Positions 1-7,411 of a DNA stretch of 64,000 bases are shown here, piece after piece. Position 1 is the first letter of the stretch; every line of letters begins with the position of its first letter. The translations under genes were made by a program, and so were the position numbers. A model generated the notes under the pieces. The model was not told the DNA's origin, did not search any database, and worked only from the letters and a program-made list of their open reading frames with translations. Source of the DNA: Mycolicibacter terrae (GTDB taxonomy: Bacteria > Actinomycetota > Actinomycetes > Mycobacteriales > Mycobacteriaceae); NCBI RefSeq assembly GCF_010727125.1, contig NZ_AP022564.1, positions 4,092,001 to 4,156,000 of the forward strand, written 5' to 3'.

Positions 1-922
1 AGTATTCGTCGACGATCGGGCCCCACCAGTCGATCATCTGCTTCTTGATCTCCACCGGGCACGGCGCCGCCGCGTGCATCACCCGCTGCAAACTGGAGAC
101 GTCGTAGGAATCCCGTACCGCGTCAGGCAATTTCAGCATCCGGGTGAAGTGGGCCGGAACGAACTGGGCATGCGTGACCCGATGGCGCTGGATCGCGTCG
201 AGGCAGCCCTCCGGATCGAACTTCTCCAGCACCACCGTGGTGATACCGGCGGCCTGCACCTGCATCGACCACACCGACGGGGCGGTGTGATACAGCGGCG
301 CCGGGCTCAGATAGACCGAGTCGGGAGTCATCCACACCGACACCAGCATCGACATCAGCCCCGGCGCCTCGGCCGGCGGTAGATGCGGCAGTGCACGTTT
401 AATCCCCTTGGGTCGCCCGGTGGTCCCCGACGAGTACTGCAGCAGGTCGCCCTCGATCTCGTCGTCGATCGGCGTGACGGGTTGATCGGCAACGCATTCC
501 GGATAGCGCTGCCAACCGTCCAGGTCGGCCTCTTCGGTTCCCGAGGCGATCATCAGCAGCTCGGGAAGGCCGTTGGGCAGGTACTCGGCCAGGTTCTCGC
601 AGGTCTTGCGCAGCGCTGCGGAACCGATGACTCCCTTGGCGGCGCTGTTGTCGATGATGTAGGCGGCCTCGGCGGCGGTCAGGTGGGTGTTGATCGGAAC
701 GTAGTACAGGCCGCTGCGCCGCGCCGCCCACATCACCGCATGGATGTGCTCGTTGTTCTCCATGAGGATCGCCACGGTGTCACCCTCGACCAGCCCGGCG
801 CGGCGGAAGTAGTGCGCCAACCGGTTGGCGCGCGCCTCGAGGTCATCGAAGGTGATGACGGTGCCGGACGGGTGCAAGATGATGGCCGGCTTGTCGGCGC
901 CGAGATGCTCGCGAATCTGCAT
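1..922 (-). CDS. fadD4: FadD4-type acyl-CoA synthetase, N-terminal part (runs off the left edge)
   Basis: Acyl-CoA/acyl-AMP ligase that activates a carboxylic acid with ATP. Only about 307 N-terminal residues are present; the gene continues left of base 1. The protein opens MQIREHLG and contains the adenylate-forming P-loop YSSGTTGRPKG, followed by the PLYHTAP segment typical of FadD proteins. ATG at 922 was chosen because TACAGT (929-934) sits 6 nt upstream, the leaderless-promoter pattern seen repeatedly in this window. Position two genes from pckA matches fadD4 (Rv0214) in M. tuberculosis, but the nadR and methyltransferase genes found between them there are absent here. Family is certain; the fadD4 label rests on synteny. 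Substrate unknown. Confidence 0.85.
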   Translation of the reverse strand, partial: MQIREHLGADKPAIILHPSGTVITFDDLEARANRLAHYFRRAGLVEGDTVAILMENNEHIHAVMWAARRSGLYYVPINTHLTAAEAAYIIDNSAAKGVIGSAALRKTCENLAEYLPNGLPELLMIASGTEEADLDGWQRYPECVADQPVTPIDDEIEGDLLQYSSGTTGRPKGIKRALPHLPPAEAPGLMSMLVSVWMTPDSVYLSPAPLYHTAPSVWSMQVQAAGITTVVLEKFDPEGCLDAIQRHRVTHAQFVPAHFTRMLKLPDAVRDSYDVSSLQRVMHAAAPCPVEIKKQMIDWWGPIVDEY

Positions 923-956
923 GCGCAGACTGTACCGCCGCCAAACTTGACGGGTG

Positions 957-1118
957 TCAACTGGTCGGGTTCGGGCCGAGTTCGCTGATCATAAAGGCGC
1001 CCCGGGCAACGAGGGCGGCGGCGACGTCGGGATCGGTACGGACGCGGTCGGGAAGATTCCCGGTCGAGAACAGCGTCGCGAAACCGTGCGACATCGACCA
1101 ACCCGCTATGACCCGAAA
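957..1118 (-). pseudogene. C-terminal relic of a TetR-family regulator
   Basis: A 53-codon open stretch preceded in frame by a stop (TAA at 1119-1121) reads AGWSMSHGFATLFSTGNLP and then RVRTDPDVAAALVARGAF before TGA. This resembles the last helices of TetR/AcrR ligand-binding domains (W-x-x-x-HG-x-A pattern). No DNA-binding HTH is found upstream; the frame runs directly into the pckA 3' end. I infer a decayed regulator, with the N-terminal three quarters deleted. It lies just upstream of fadD4 on the same strand and beside the palindrome at 1134-1151. An internal ATG could give a 45-aa peptide, but function is unlikely. Confidence 0.5.
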
Positions 1119-1133
1119 TTACCGGTCTTAGTC

Positions 1134-1151
1134 TTAGTCCAGTCGGACTAA
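1134..1151. promoter_or_regulatory. 18-bp perfect dyad, operator-like
   Basis: TTAGTCC-AGTC-GGACTAA: 7-bp arms with a 4-bp spacer, plus an extra TTAGTC half-copy immediately left. It lies between the pckA stop and the TetR relic. It could be the relic's former operator, or a weak hairpin after pckA; there is no T-run to make a strong terminator. Confidence 0.4.
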
Positions 1152-1173
1152 CCCCGTGTCTGCTCGCCAGGGA

Positions 1174-2994
1174 TTAACCCAGGCGCTGCTTGAGGGCGTC
1201 GAATTCGTCGCGCAGGCCGGTGGGCAGCTGGTCGCCGATGAACTCGAACCACTCCTCGATCAGCGGCAACTCGGCACGCCACTCGTCGACGTCGACGGTC
1301 AGCGCCTGCTCCACATCGGCGGGGTCGACCTCGAGTCCGGCCAGCTCCAGATCTGAGGCGTGCGGCACGGTGCCGATCGGCGTGGACTCGCCGGAGCCCT
1401 TGCCCTCGACCCGGTCGATGATCCACTTGAGCACCCGGCTGTTCTCACCGAATCCGGGCCACAGGAAGCGGCCGTCCTCGCCGCGGCGGAACCAGTTGAC
1501 GAAGAACACCTTCGGCAGCTTGGACTCGTCGGAGTTCTTGCCGATGTCGATCCAGTGCTGCATGTAGTGGCCGGCGTTGTAGCCGATGAACGGCAGCATC
1601 GCCATCGGGTCCCTACGGACCTTGCCCACTGTGCCTTCAGCGGCGGCTGTCTGCTCGGAACCCATTGTGGCGCCGATGAACACACCGTGCTGCCAGTCGC
1701 GGGCCTCGCTCACCAACGGAACGGTGGTCTTGCGCCGAGCGCCGAACAGGATCGCCGAGATCGGCACACCGGCCGGGTCGTCCCACTCCGGGGCCAGGAT
1801 CGGGCACTGCGACATCGGGGTGCAGTACCGCGAGTTCGGGTGCGCGGCAGGGGTGCCCGACTCGGGCGTCCAGTCGTTGCCCTTCCAGTCGGTGAGGTGC
1901 TCCGGGGTCTCCCCGTCGATGCCCTCCCACCAGATGTCGTTATCGTCGGTGTGCGCGACGTTGGTGTAGATGGTGTTGCCGGCCTCGACGGTCTTCATCG
2001 CGTTCGGGTTGGAGCTGTAGGAGGTGCCCGGCGCCACGCCGAAGAAGCCGGCCTCCGGGTTGACCGCATAGAGCCGGCCGTCCTTACCGAACCGCATCCA
2101 GGCGATGTCGTCGCCGAGGGTCTCCGCGCGCCAACCAGGGATCGTGGGCTGGATCATGGCCAGGTTTGTCTTGCCGCAGGCCGACGGGAAGGCGGCGGCG
2201 ATGTAGTAGGCCTTGTTCTCCGGAGAGATCAGCTTGAGGATCAGCATGTGCTCGGCCAGCCAACCCTCGTCGTGGGCCATCGCCGAGGCGATCCGCAGCG
2301 CGTAACACTTCTTGCCCAGCAGCGCGTTGCCGCCGTAGCCGGAGCCGTAGCTCCAGATCTCCCGGGTCTCCGGGAAGTGGGTGATGTACTTCTCCTCATT
2401 GCACGGCCACGGCACGTCCTGCTGACCCTCGGCCAGCGGCGCACCCACCGAGTGCAAGCCCTTGACGAAGTCCCCGTCGGTGCCGATCTTGTTCAGCGCC
2501 GCGGTACCCATCCGGGTCATGACCTTCATCGAGGTCACCACGTAGGCCGAGTCGGTGATCTCCACGCCGAGCTTGGGGTCCTCAGCACCCAGCGGCCCCA
2601 TGCAGAACGGCACCACGTACATCGTGCGACCACGCATGCAGCCCCGGTACAGCTCGGTCATGGTGGCCCGCATCTCGTCGGGGTCCATCCAGTTGTTGGT
2701 AGGGCCGGCGCCCTCCTCGGTGCGGGTGCAGATGAACGTCCGGGACTCGACCCGGGCCACATCGGCGGGGTCGGAGAGCGCCAGGTAGGAGTTCGGCTTC
2801 TTCGCCTCGTCGAGCTTGACCGCGGTTCCGGCCTCCACCAGCCCGGCCATCAACCGGTCCCACTCGCCGTCCGAACCGTCAGACCACTCCACCCGGTCCG
2901 GCTGGGTGAGCTCGGCGACCTCCTGGACCCAGGCCAGCAACCCGCGGTGTTTTGTCGGGGCGGTGTCCAGACCGGGGATGGTCGCTGAGGTCAT
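1174..2994 (-). CDS. pckA: Phosphoenolpyruvate carboxykinase (GTP)
   Basis: Cytosolic PEPCK: oxaloacetate + GTP to PEP + GDP + CO2, the gluconeogenic exit needed for growth on fatty acids and sterols. The 606-aa length is normal for the GTP-dependent class. Visible motifs: kinase-1a P-loop FPSACGKTN at about 269-277, with the class-defining cysteine 273; kinase-2 GDDIAW at about 294-299; and a C-terminal FFVNWFRRGEDG segment. ATG at 2994 follows AGGAGAG. A 29-bp dyad upstream (3057-3085) suggests regulation. It lies tail-to-head with fadD4. Identification is secure. Confidence 0.97.
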   Translation of the reverse strand: MTSATIPGLDTAPTKHRGLLAWVQEVAELTQPDRVEWSDGSDGEWDRLMAGLVEAGTAVKLDEAKKPNSYLALSDPADVARVESRTFICTRTEEGAGPTNNWMDPDEMRATMTELYRGCMRGRTMYVVPFCMGPLGAEDPKLGVEITDSAYVVTSMKVMTRMGTAALNKIGTDGDFVKGLHSVGAPLAEGQQDVPWPCNEEKYITHFPETREIWSYGSGYGGNALLGKKCYALRIASAMAHDEGWLAEHMLILKLISPENKAYYIAAAFPSACGKTNLAMIQPTIPGWRAETLGDDIAWMRFGKDGRLYAVNPEAGFFGVAPGTSYSSNPNAMKTVEAGNTIYTNVAHTDDNDIWWEGIDGETPEHLTDWKGNDWTPESGTPAAHPNSRYCTPMSQCPILAPEWDDPAGVPISAILFGARRKTTVPLVSEARDWQHGVFIGATMGSEQTAAAEGTVGKVRRDPMAMLPFIGYNAGHYMQHWIDIGKNSDESKLPKVFFVNWFRRGEDGRFLWPGFGENSRVLKWIIDRVEGKGSGESTPIGTVPHASDLELAGLEVDPADVEQALTVDVDEWRAELPLIEEWFEFIGDQLPTGLRDEFDALKQRLG

Positions 2995-3056
2995 TGAACT
3001 CTCCTGTTGTAACCTGTGTCACTTCGTGGCGTTGCCGCTGATGTGCGCCGCAGTCC

Positions 3057-3085
3057 ACCTCTTATACCTTCATTAGATAAGAGGT
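3057..3085. promoter_or_regulatory. 29-bp inverted repeat in the pckA promoter region
   Basis: Perfect 9-bp arms, ACCTCTTAT (3057-3065) and ATAAGAGGT (3077-3085), with an 11-bp AT-rich spacer, 63 bp upstream of the pckA ATG. The segment is much more AT-rich than its surroundings, and TATCTA on the minus strand could serve as a -10. This is the geometry of a dimeric repressor or activator site; the cognate regulator is not visible in the window. Confidence 0.5.
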
Positions 3086-3127
3086 TACCGTGCATATCGG
3101 CGCGCGGCGAAGCGGGCGTACACCCGG

Positions 3128-4738
3128 CTAGTCGGCGGCCGCTCGCGTGGTCTCCTCCGGACCCGATTCATCCAGTTGATCCGGCAGTAGCCCCAGCGTC
3201 GCCTCTCCTCCGTCGAGGCTCACTGAACTGCTCGGCTGATCCGGCAGCCCCAGCGTCGCCTCTCCTCCGTCGAGGCTCGCTGAACTGCCGAGTTCGGAGC
3301 GCACCGCGGCCAGTGCCCGCTGCAGCGTCGGCAGCTGCCGATCTCGCACCGCCGCGGCCCGGGCGCTCGCGGCGGCGTGCTCACGCAGTTCCCGGTCCAG
3401 CGCGGCGATCCGGTCAGCGGCCCGCGCCGCCTCGATTTCGTTGCGCTCGGCCAGTTCAGCGGTCAGTGCCGACTCGGCGGCCACCACCCGCAGCGCCACC
3501 TGCTCCTGCAGGGCCGAACGCAGCGCGGCGGCCGCATCTCCCACCCAGCGATCGAGCACCGCCCGGTCGCGCAGCAGTCCGCGGATGTGGACCACCCACA
3601 CCGTGACGGCCACCCCGACAGCGACACACAGCACCGCACCGGCCACGGTCAAACCCGGGGCCAGATGGGCGAACAGCCGACTCAGCGTCAACGCCACCCC
3701 CATACCGAAACCGGCGCCGAGCAGAGTCATCAGCTGGGTCTCCAGGCGCCGGGACGCCAACGCCGGCGCTCCGGGCTCGCTCTGCGGAGCCGGCGGGGTC
3801 GAGGGCGCCGCCGCGGTGTCCCCGGACAGACCCAACTCCTGTGCGACGTCGGCCAGGTGCTCGGCGACGCCCTGGTCGACCTCGGCCACGACCTCCTGCA
3901 ACCGGTCGCGCACATAGGCCTCGAACTCAGGCAGCCGGCGCCGGGTCATTCCCGCGGCGTCCTCGGCGAGCTCGCCGCGCACCGAGGCGCAGCGCTTGCG
4001 GGCGAAGTGGGCCAGCTGCACCCGGGCCTGGGCGATGCGGCTGCGCAATGCGATCGTCCGCTCGGATTTCGTGATCCGCCGCTGCCGCACCACCTCGTCG
4101 CGTTGCTCCTGCAGCAGCGCCACCCGGGCGCGCCGGCCCTCCGCGCGGGCGTCGCGGTCGATCCGATCGGCGTCGGTGCGCAGCTGAAACTCCCAGGACC
4201 GCAACCGGTTACGGCGCTCTACCGCACCGTCACCGAGCAGTTCGGCCAGTTCGGCGACCAGCCCGTCCACCCGCGGATCTCCCCGCTCAGGTGCCGCGGC
4301 CGCCCCCACCCACGCCACGTCGCGGTACCGCGGCGCGTAGTCGGCGAGGGTCTCGCGGGCCGCCTCCTGCATCTCCCGCCACTGGCGGTGCACGTCGATC
4401 TTGGACACCACACCGATCACCACGTCGGTGTGGGCGGCCGCGGCGTCGAGCAGCGCGCAGTCCGAGTCGGTCAGTGCCGCGGCCGCCGACACCACGAACA
4501 CCACCGCCGAGGGCACCTCCCCCGGCATCAGGTCGGTGGCTTCCACCACGCGCCACTGCGGGAGCCGGTCGGCCAGTGCCGACGCCACCGCGCTGACCCC
4601 CGCCAGCCAGGGGCCGGTCACCATGATGGCGTCGCAGCGCCGCACCGCCGGCGGGCGCACCCCCGGAGCGATCTCGGCCACCAGGGCGTCCACCGCGGCG
4701 GCCGGGTCGGGGTCGGCGATGTCGCGAGCGGCGGTCAT
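3128..4738 (-). CDS. Dynamin-like/GTPase-like membrane protein, Rv0210 type
   Basis: Function unknown. The 536-aa protein (start ATG 4738, in an ATGA overlap with the upstream gene) has a degenerate P-loop region GPWLAGVS (about 42-49, lysine missing). A G4-like SKID follows at 112-115, then a charged helical stretch (about 175-300), two adjacent membrane segments (about 337-357 and 362-384) and a second coiled-coil region (about 400-475). This helix-hairpin-helix layout resembles bacterial dynamin-like proteins, so membrane remodelling is possible but is inference. The last 50 residues hold two copies of SSxSLDGGEATLG, encoded by the repeat at 3177-3293. The pair with the next gene matches Rv0209-Rv0210 beside pckA. 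Confidence 0.75.
   Translation of the reverse strand: MTAARDIADPDPAAAVDALVAEIAPGVRPPAVRRCDAIMVTGPWLAGVSAVASALADRLPQWRVVEATDLMPGEVPSAVVFVVSAAAALTDSDCALLDAAAAHTDVVIGVVSKIDVHRQWREMQEAARETLADYAPRYRDVAWVGAAAAPERGDPRVDGLVAELAELLGDGAVERRNRLRSWEFQLRTDADRIDRDARAEGRRARVALLQEQRDEVVRQRRITKSERTIALRSRIAQARVQLAHFARKRCASVRGELAEDAAGMTRRRLPEFEAYVRDRLQEVVAEVDQGVAEHLADVAQELGLSGDTAAAPSTPPAPQSEPGAPALASRRLETQLMTLLGAGFGMGVALTLSRLFAHLAPGLTVAGAVLCVAVGVAVTVWVVHIRGLLRDRAVLDRWVGDAAAALRSALQEQVALRVVAAESALTAELAERNEIEAARAADRIAALDRELREHAAASARAAAVRDRQLPTLQRALAAVRSELGSSASLDGGEATLGLPDQPSSSVSLDGGEATLGLLPDQLDESGPEETTRAAAD
3177..3293 (-). repeat. Two tandem copies of a dispersed in-frame repeat, locus 1
   Basis: Two about 60-bp units (3177-3236 and 3237-3293) read on the minus strand. 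They share a 37-bp core containing GAGCCTCGACG and AGGAGAGGCGACGC with the pair at 45594-45706; only 3 of the 37 positions vary among the four copies. Both copies lie inside the 3' end of the Rv0210-type gene and add SSASLDGGEATLG and SSVSLDGGEATLG. The left unit has 3 extra bases, which keeps the frame. Confidence 0.85.
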
Positions 4739-5730
4739 GAGCGGTCCCGTGTCGCGGCCCACTCCCGCAGCGACCCACGGGCGATGTCCGCGGCGCAGGC
4801 ACGCCCGGTGATGCCCACCGGTGCAGTGCGGTAGGCCTGCCACCGGCGGGCTCGCCGCAGCACCGGGTCGCCCGGCGCCCATCGCTCTCCGAGCACGACC
4901 GCCGCCGCGGACATCCGGGCCGCCACCGTCGCGTCATCGGTCAGGAACTCATCGATGCGGGCGGCGAAATCCCGGCCGACCGCCAGCGCCTCCAGCCGGG
5001 CCACCGCCTCCGACATCCGCCGGTGGCGCACCCCGGCGCCCAGTGCGCCCAGGCGCGCGACGACGCCGTCGACGCCGCTGAGCCGGCGCAGCATCATCCG
5101 GGCCTGCGTCACGGTGCCGCCTCGCCGCGCCAGCTCGAGCACCCGCTCGATCCCGGACAGGTCGAGGGTGGCGCATAGCCGCTCGCGCACCGGCCGCGGC
5201 ACCCCGTGCGGGCAGCGCACGAAGTGTTCGGCGCAGCTGAGGTCGGCGGGCTGCGCAGCGATTCCACACAACCCCGACCACAGCGCAGCGTCCAGTCGCT
5301 CCCCCAGCCCGGCGAGCGCGAACAGCGCCGACATCGATTCAGCCGGCGCGTCAGTGGCGGCCGCGACGTCGGTGACACCGCAACACCCCGCCAGGTCCAC
5401 TTTGTTCAGCACCACCAGCACCGGCCTGCGCCGCGCCGCCCGCACCGCGGCGGTGTCCTCCGGCTTGACCGCTTCGGCGACCACATGGACGAGGGCGTCT
5501 GCCGGTGCGTCAGGCCGGTCGGCGACGCACACCCCGGCGGCGGACAACGCTGCCGCGACGGTGCGCCGGCCCACCCCGCGCCGGCCGAATACCGCAACCC
5601 GCAGCGGCGCGACGACGCCCGCGGCAATCGACGACAGCCCCGGATCGGAGATCTCGCCGGCCAGCCGGGTCAGCCCGTCGGCGAAGAGCTGGTGCCCCTG
5701 TATCACGACCATGCCTCCCGCATCGCCCAA
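4735..5730 (-). CDS. GTPase-like protein with degenerate Walker A, Rv0209 type
   Basis: A 331-aa protein of unknown function. A nucleotide-binding fold is suggested by FGRRGVGRRT (about 48-57), a Walker A in which arginine replaces the essential lysine, and by a good G4 motif LNKVD (108-112). The C-terminal half is helical with no membrane segment. It is the first gene of a coupled pair; its stop overlaps the next start (ATGA). The pair may work as a heterodimer, as mycobacterial dynamin-like pairs do (inference). Start TTG 5730 has a GAAGGTG-like site upstream; ATG 5712 is an alternative, but its GGGAGG lies only 1 nt away. Confidence 0.7.
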   Translation of the reverse strand: MGDAGGMVVIQGHQLFADGLTRLAGEISDPGLSSIAAGVVAPLRVAVFGRRGVGRRTVAAALSAAGVCVADRPDAPADALVHVVAEAVKPEDTAAVRAARRRPVLVVLNKVDLAGCCGVTDVAAATDAPAESMSALFALAGLGERLDAALWSGLCGIAAQPADLSCAEHFVRCPHGVPRPVRERLCATLDLSGIERVLELARRGGTVTQARMMLRRLSGVDGVVARLGALGAGVRHRRMSEAVARLEALAVGRDFAARIDEFLTDDATVAARMSAAAVVLGERWAPGDPVLRRARRWQAYRTAPVGITGRACAADIARGSLREWAATRDRS

Positions 5731-5868
5731 TCGGCCCGCACCTTCGAGGCCATGGTGTCAGCTGCGCTCCCGTGATGCGAGTCACCACTGCGCTTCGACG
5801 CCGATCTAGGCAACTGTTGGGTATCAATGTGGACCGCGCCGTGGGTACACAGCACCCCATGGGCCACC

Positions 5869-6651
5869 ATGGACTGCATGCATGCGCAGCGCGACGTCGA
5901 GACGCCATCAGACGTCGCCGATATCGAAGCACCGACCCCACGGCGTGGCCGAAACTTCAGCGTCCGCTATCGCCACTCCGCGCTCTCCACCGGCCAGCGC
6001 CAGACCTGGGAGCGGCTCTGGCCCCAGCTGGGCGCGGACGTGGTGGCGCCGGAGGGTGCCGGCCGCCCCGATCCGCTGGACCCGCGCCCCTGGTTCGGTC
6101 GGGACGCCCCGCTGGTGCTCGAGATCGGCTGCGGAGCCGGCACCTCCACGGTCGCGATGGCCCGCGCCGAGCCCGATCTGGACGTCATCGCCGTCGAGGT
6201 CTACGAGCGTGGCCTGGCGCAGCTGCTCTGCGCGATCGAGCGGGAACAGCTGGGCAACATCCGGCTGCTGCGCGGCGATGGCCTCGACGTGCTGGAACAC
6301 CTGATCGCGCGAGAGTCCCTGATCGGAGTGCGGGTGTTCTTCCCTGACCCGTGGCCCAAGGCCCGACACCACAAGCGCCGGCTGCTGCAGCCGTCCACCA
6401 TGGCCCTGATCGCGGACCGGCTGCGGCCGGGCGGGGTGTTGCACGCGGCGACCGACCACGCCGGCTACGCCGAACAGATCGCCGAGGCCGGCGACGGCGA
6501 GCCCGGCCTGCGCCGGGTGACCGACCCTTCCGACCCTTCGAGGCGCGCCGGATTACCGATTTCGGTCGCCCGGCCCACCACCAAGTACGAAGCGAAGGGC
6601 CGCGACGCAGGCAGTGTGATCACCGAGTTGATCTGGGAGAAGCCATTGTGA
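5869..6651 (+). CDS. trmB: tRNA (guanine-N7-)-methyltransferase TrmB
   Basis: SAM-dependent enzyme making m7G46 in the variable loop of tRNAs. Visible: SAM-binding LEIGCGAGTSTVAMA and the family signature VFFPDPWPKARHHKRR, then the C-terminal TKYEAKG segment that ends the catalytic domain. Length is about 260 aa. The start is uncertain: ATGs at 5827, 5869 and 5878 are in frame and none has a clear Shine-Dalgarno; 5869 is preferred because the residues before it look unlike the family. The stop overlaps the next gene in GTGA, so the two are translationally coupled. Confidence 0.93.
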   Translation: MDCMHAQRDVETPSDVADIEAPTPRRGRNFSVRYRHSALSTGQRQTWERLWPQLGADVVAPEGAGRPDPLDPRPWFGRDAPLVLEIGCGAGTSTVAMARAEPDLDVIAVEVYERGLAQLLCAIEREQLGNIRLLRGDGLDVLEHLIARESLIGVRVFFPDPWPKARHHKRRLLQPSTMALIADRLRPGGVLHAATDHAGYAEQIAEAGDGEPGLRRVTDPSDPSRRAGLPISVARPTTKYEAKGRDAGSVITELIWEKPL

Positions 6652-7340
6652 GCGACACCGTGGCGGAGGTCCCCGGCCCGTCGATGGTCATCGCGGACCC
6701 GGCCGCTGAGGAGCCGCGGGCCCGCCGGGTGCTGCTGGTGTGGGACGCCCCGAATCTGGACATGGGTCTGGGTGCGATCCTCGGGCGGCGTCCGACCGGG
6801 GTGGAGCGGCCCCGCTTCGACGCGCTCGGGCGCTGGCTTTTGAACCGCACCGCCGAGATCTCGGCGAGCCACCCGCAGTGGCCGGTCGAACCCGAGGCCA
6901 CGGTGTTCACCAACATCGCGCCGGGCAGCGCCGATGTCGTCCGGCCGTGGGTGGAGGCGTTGCGTAACGTGGGTTTCGCGGTCTTCGCCAAACCGAAGAT
7001 CGACGAGGACAGTGATGTCGACTCCGACATGCTGGCGCACATCGCGTTGCGGAAGGAGCAGGGACTGGCCGCGGTGGCGGTGGCTTCCGCCGACGGCCAG
7101 GCGTTCCGGGAACCCCTGGAAGAACTGTGCGGGCTCGGCATAGCCGTCTGCGTGCTCGGATTTCGCGAACATGCCAGCTGGGCGCTAGCCTCGGATACCT
7201 TGGAGTTTGTCGACCTGGAAGACATTCCTGGTGTATTCCGGGAGCGGCTGCCGCGGATCAGCCTGGATTCGCTGCCGGAGCAGGGCGCATGGTTGCAGCC
7301 GTTCCGGCCGCTGAGCTCACTGCTGGCCTCGCGCGAGTGA
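6648..7340 (+). CDS. NYN-domain (PIN-like) protein, Rv0207c type
   Basis: A 230-aa protein with the acidic residues of a NYN/PIN-like RNase fold: WDAPNLD near the N-terminus, KIDEDSDVDSDML in the middle and ASADGQAF later. These suggest a metal-dependent RNA nuclease, although activity is not proven for this family member. GTG start at 6648 overlaps the trmB stop. Coupling to a tRNA methyltransferase makes a tRNA or RNA role attractive (inference). The next gene, mmpL3, follows after 71 bp with its own ribosome-binding site. Confidence 0.75.
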   Translation: MSDTVAEVPGPSMVIADPAAEEPRARRVLLVWDAPNLDMGLGAILGRRPTGVERPRFDALGRWLLNRTAEISASHPQWPVEPEATVFTNIAPGSADVVRPWVEALRNVGFAVFAKPKIDEDSDVDSDMLAHIALRKEQGLAAVAVASADGQAFREPLEELCGLGIAVCVLGFREHASWALASDTLEFVDLEDIPGVFRERLPRISLDSLPEQGAWLQPFRPLSSLLASRE

Positions 7341-7411
7341 CAACTGGACAGCCTGACAAGGGGCGCGCGGGTCGAAAGATGTCTCAACAGACTTTAGTGA
7401 GGAGCGTATAG

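Noticed and set aside
954..1151. A 65-codon plus-strand frame in the fadD4-pckA gap
   Set aside because: No ribosome-binding site or homology; the minus-strand TetR-like relic explains the interval better.
1360..2988. A 542-codon open frame on the plus strand across pckA
   Set aside because: It is antisense to a certain gene, has His/Arg/Gly-rich composition and no domain; such frames are common in high-GC DNA with strong third-position bias.
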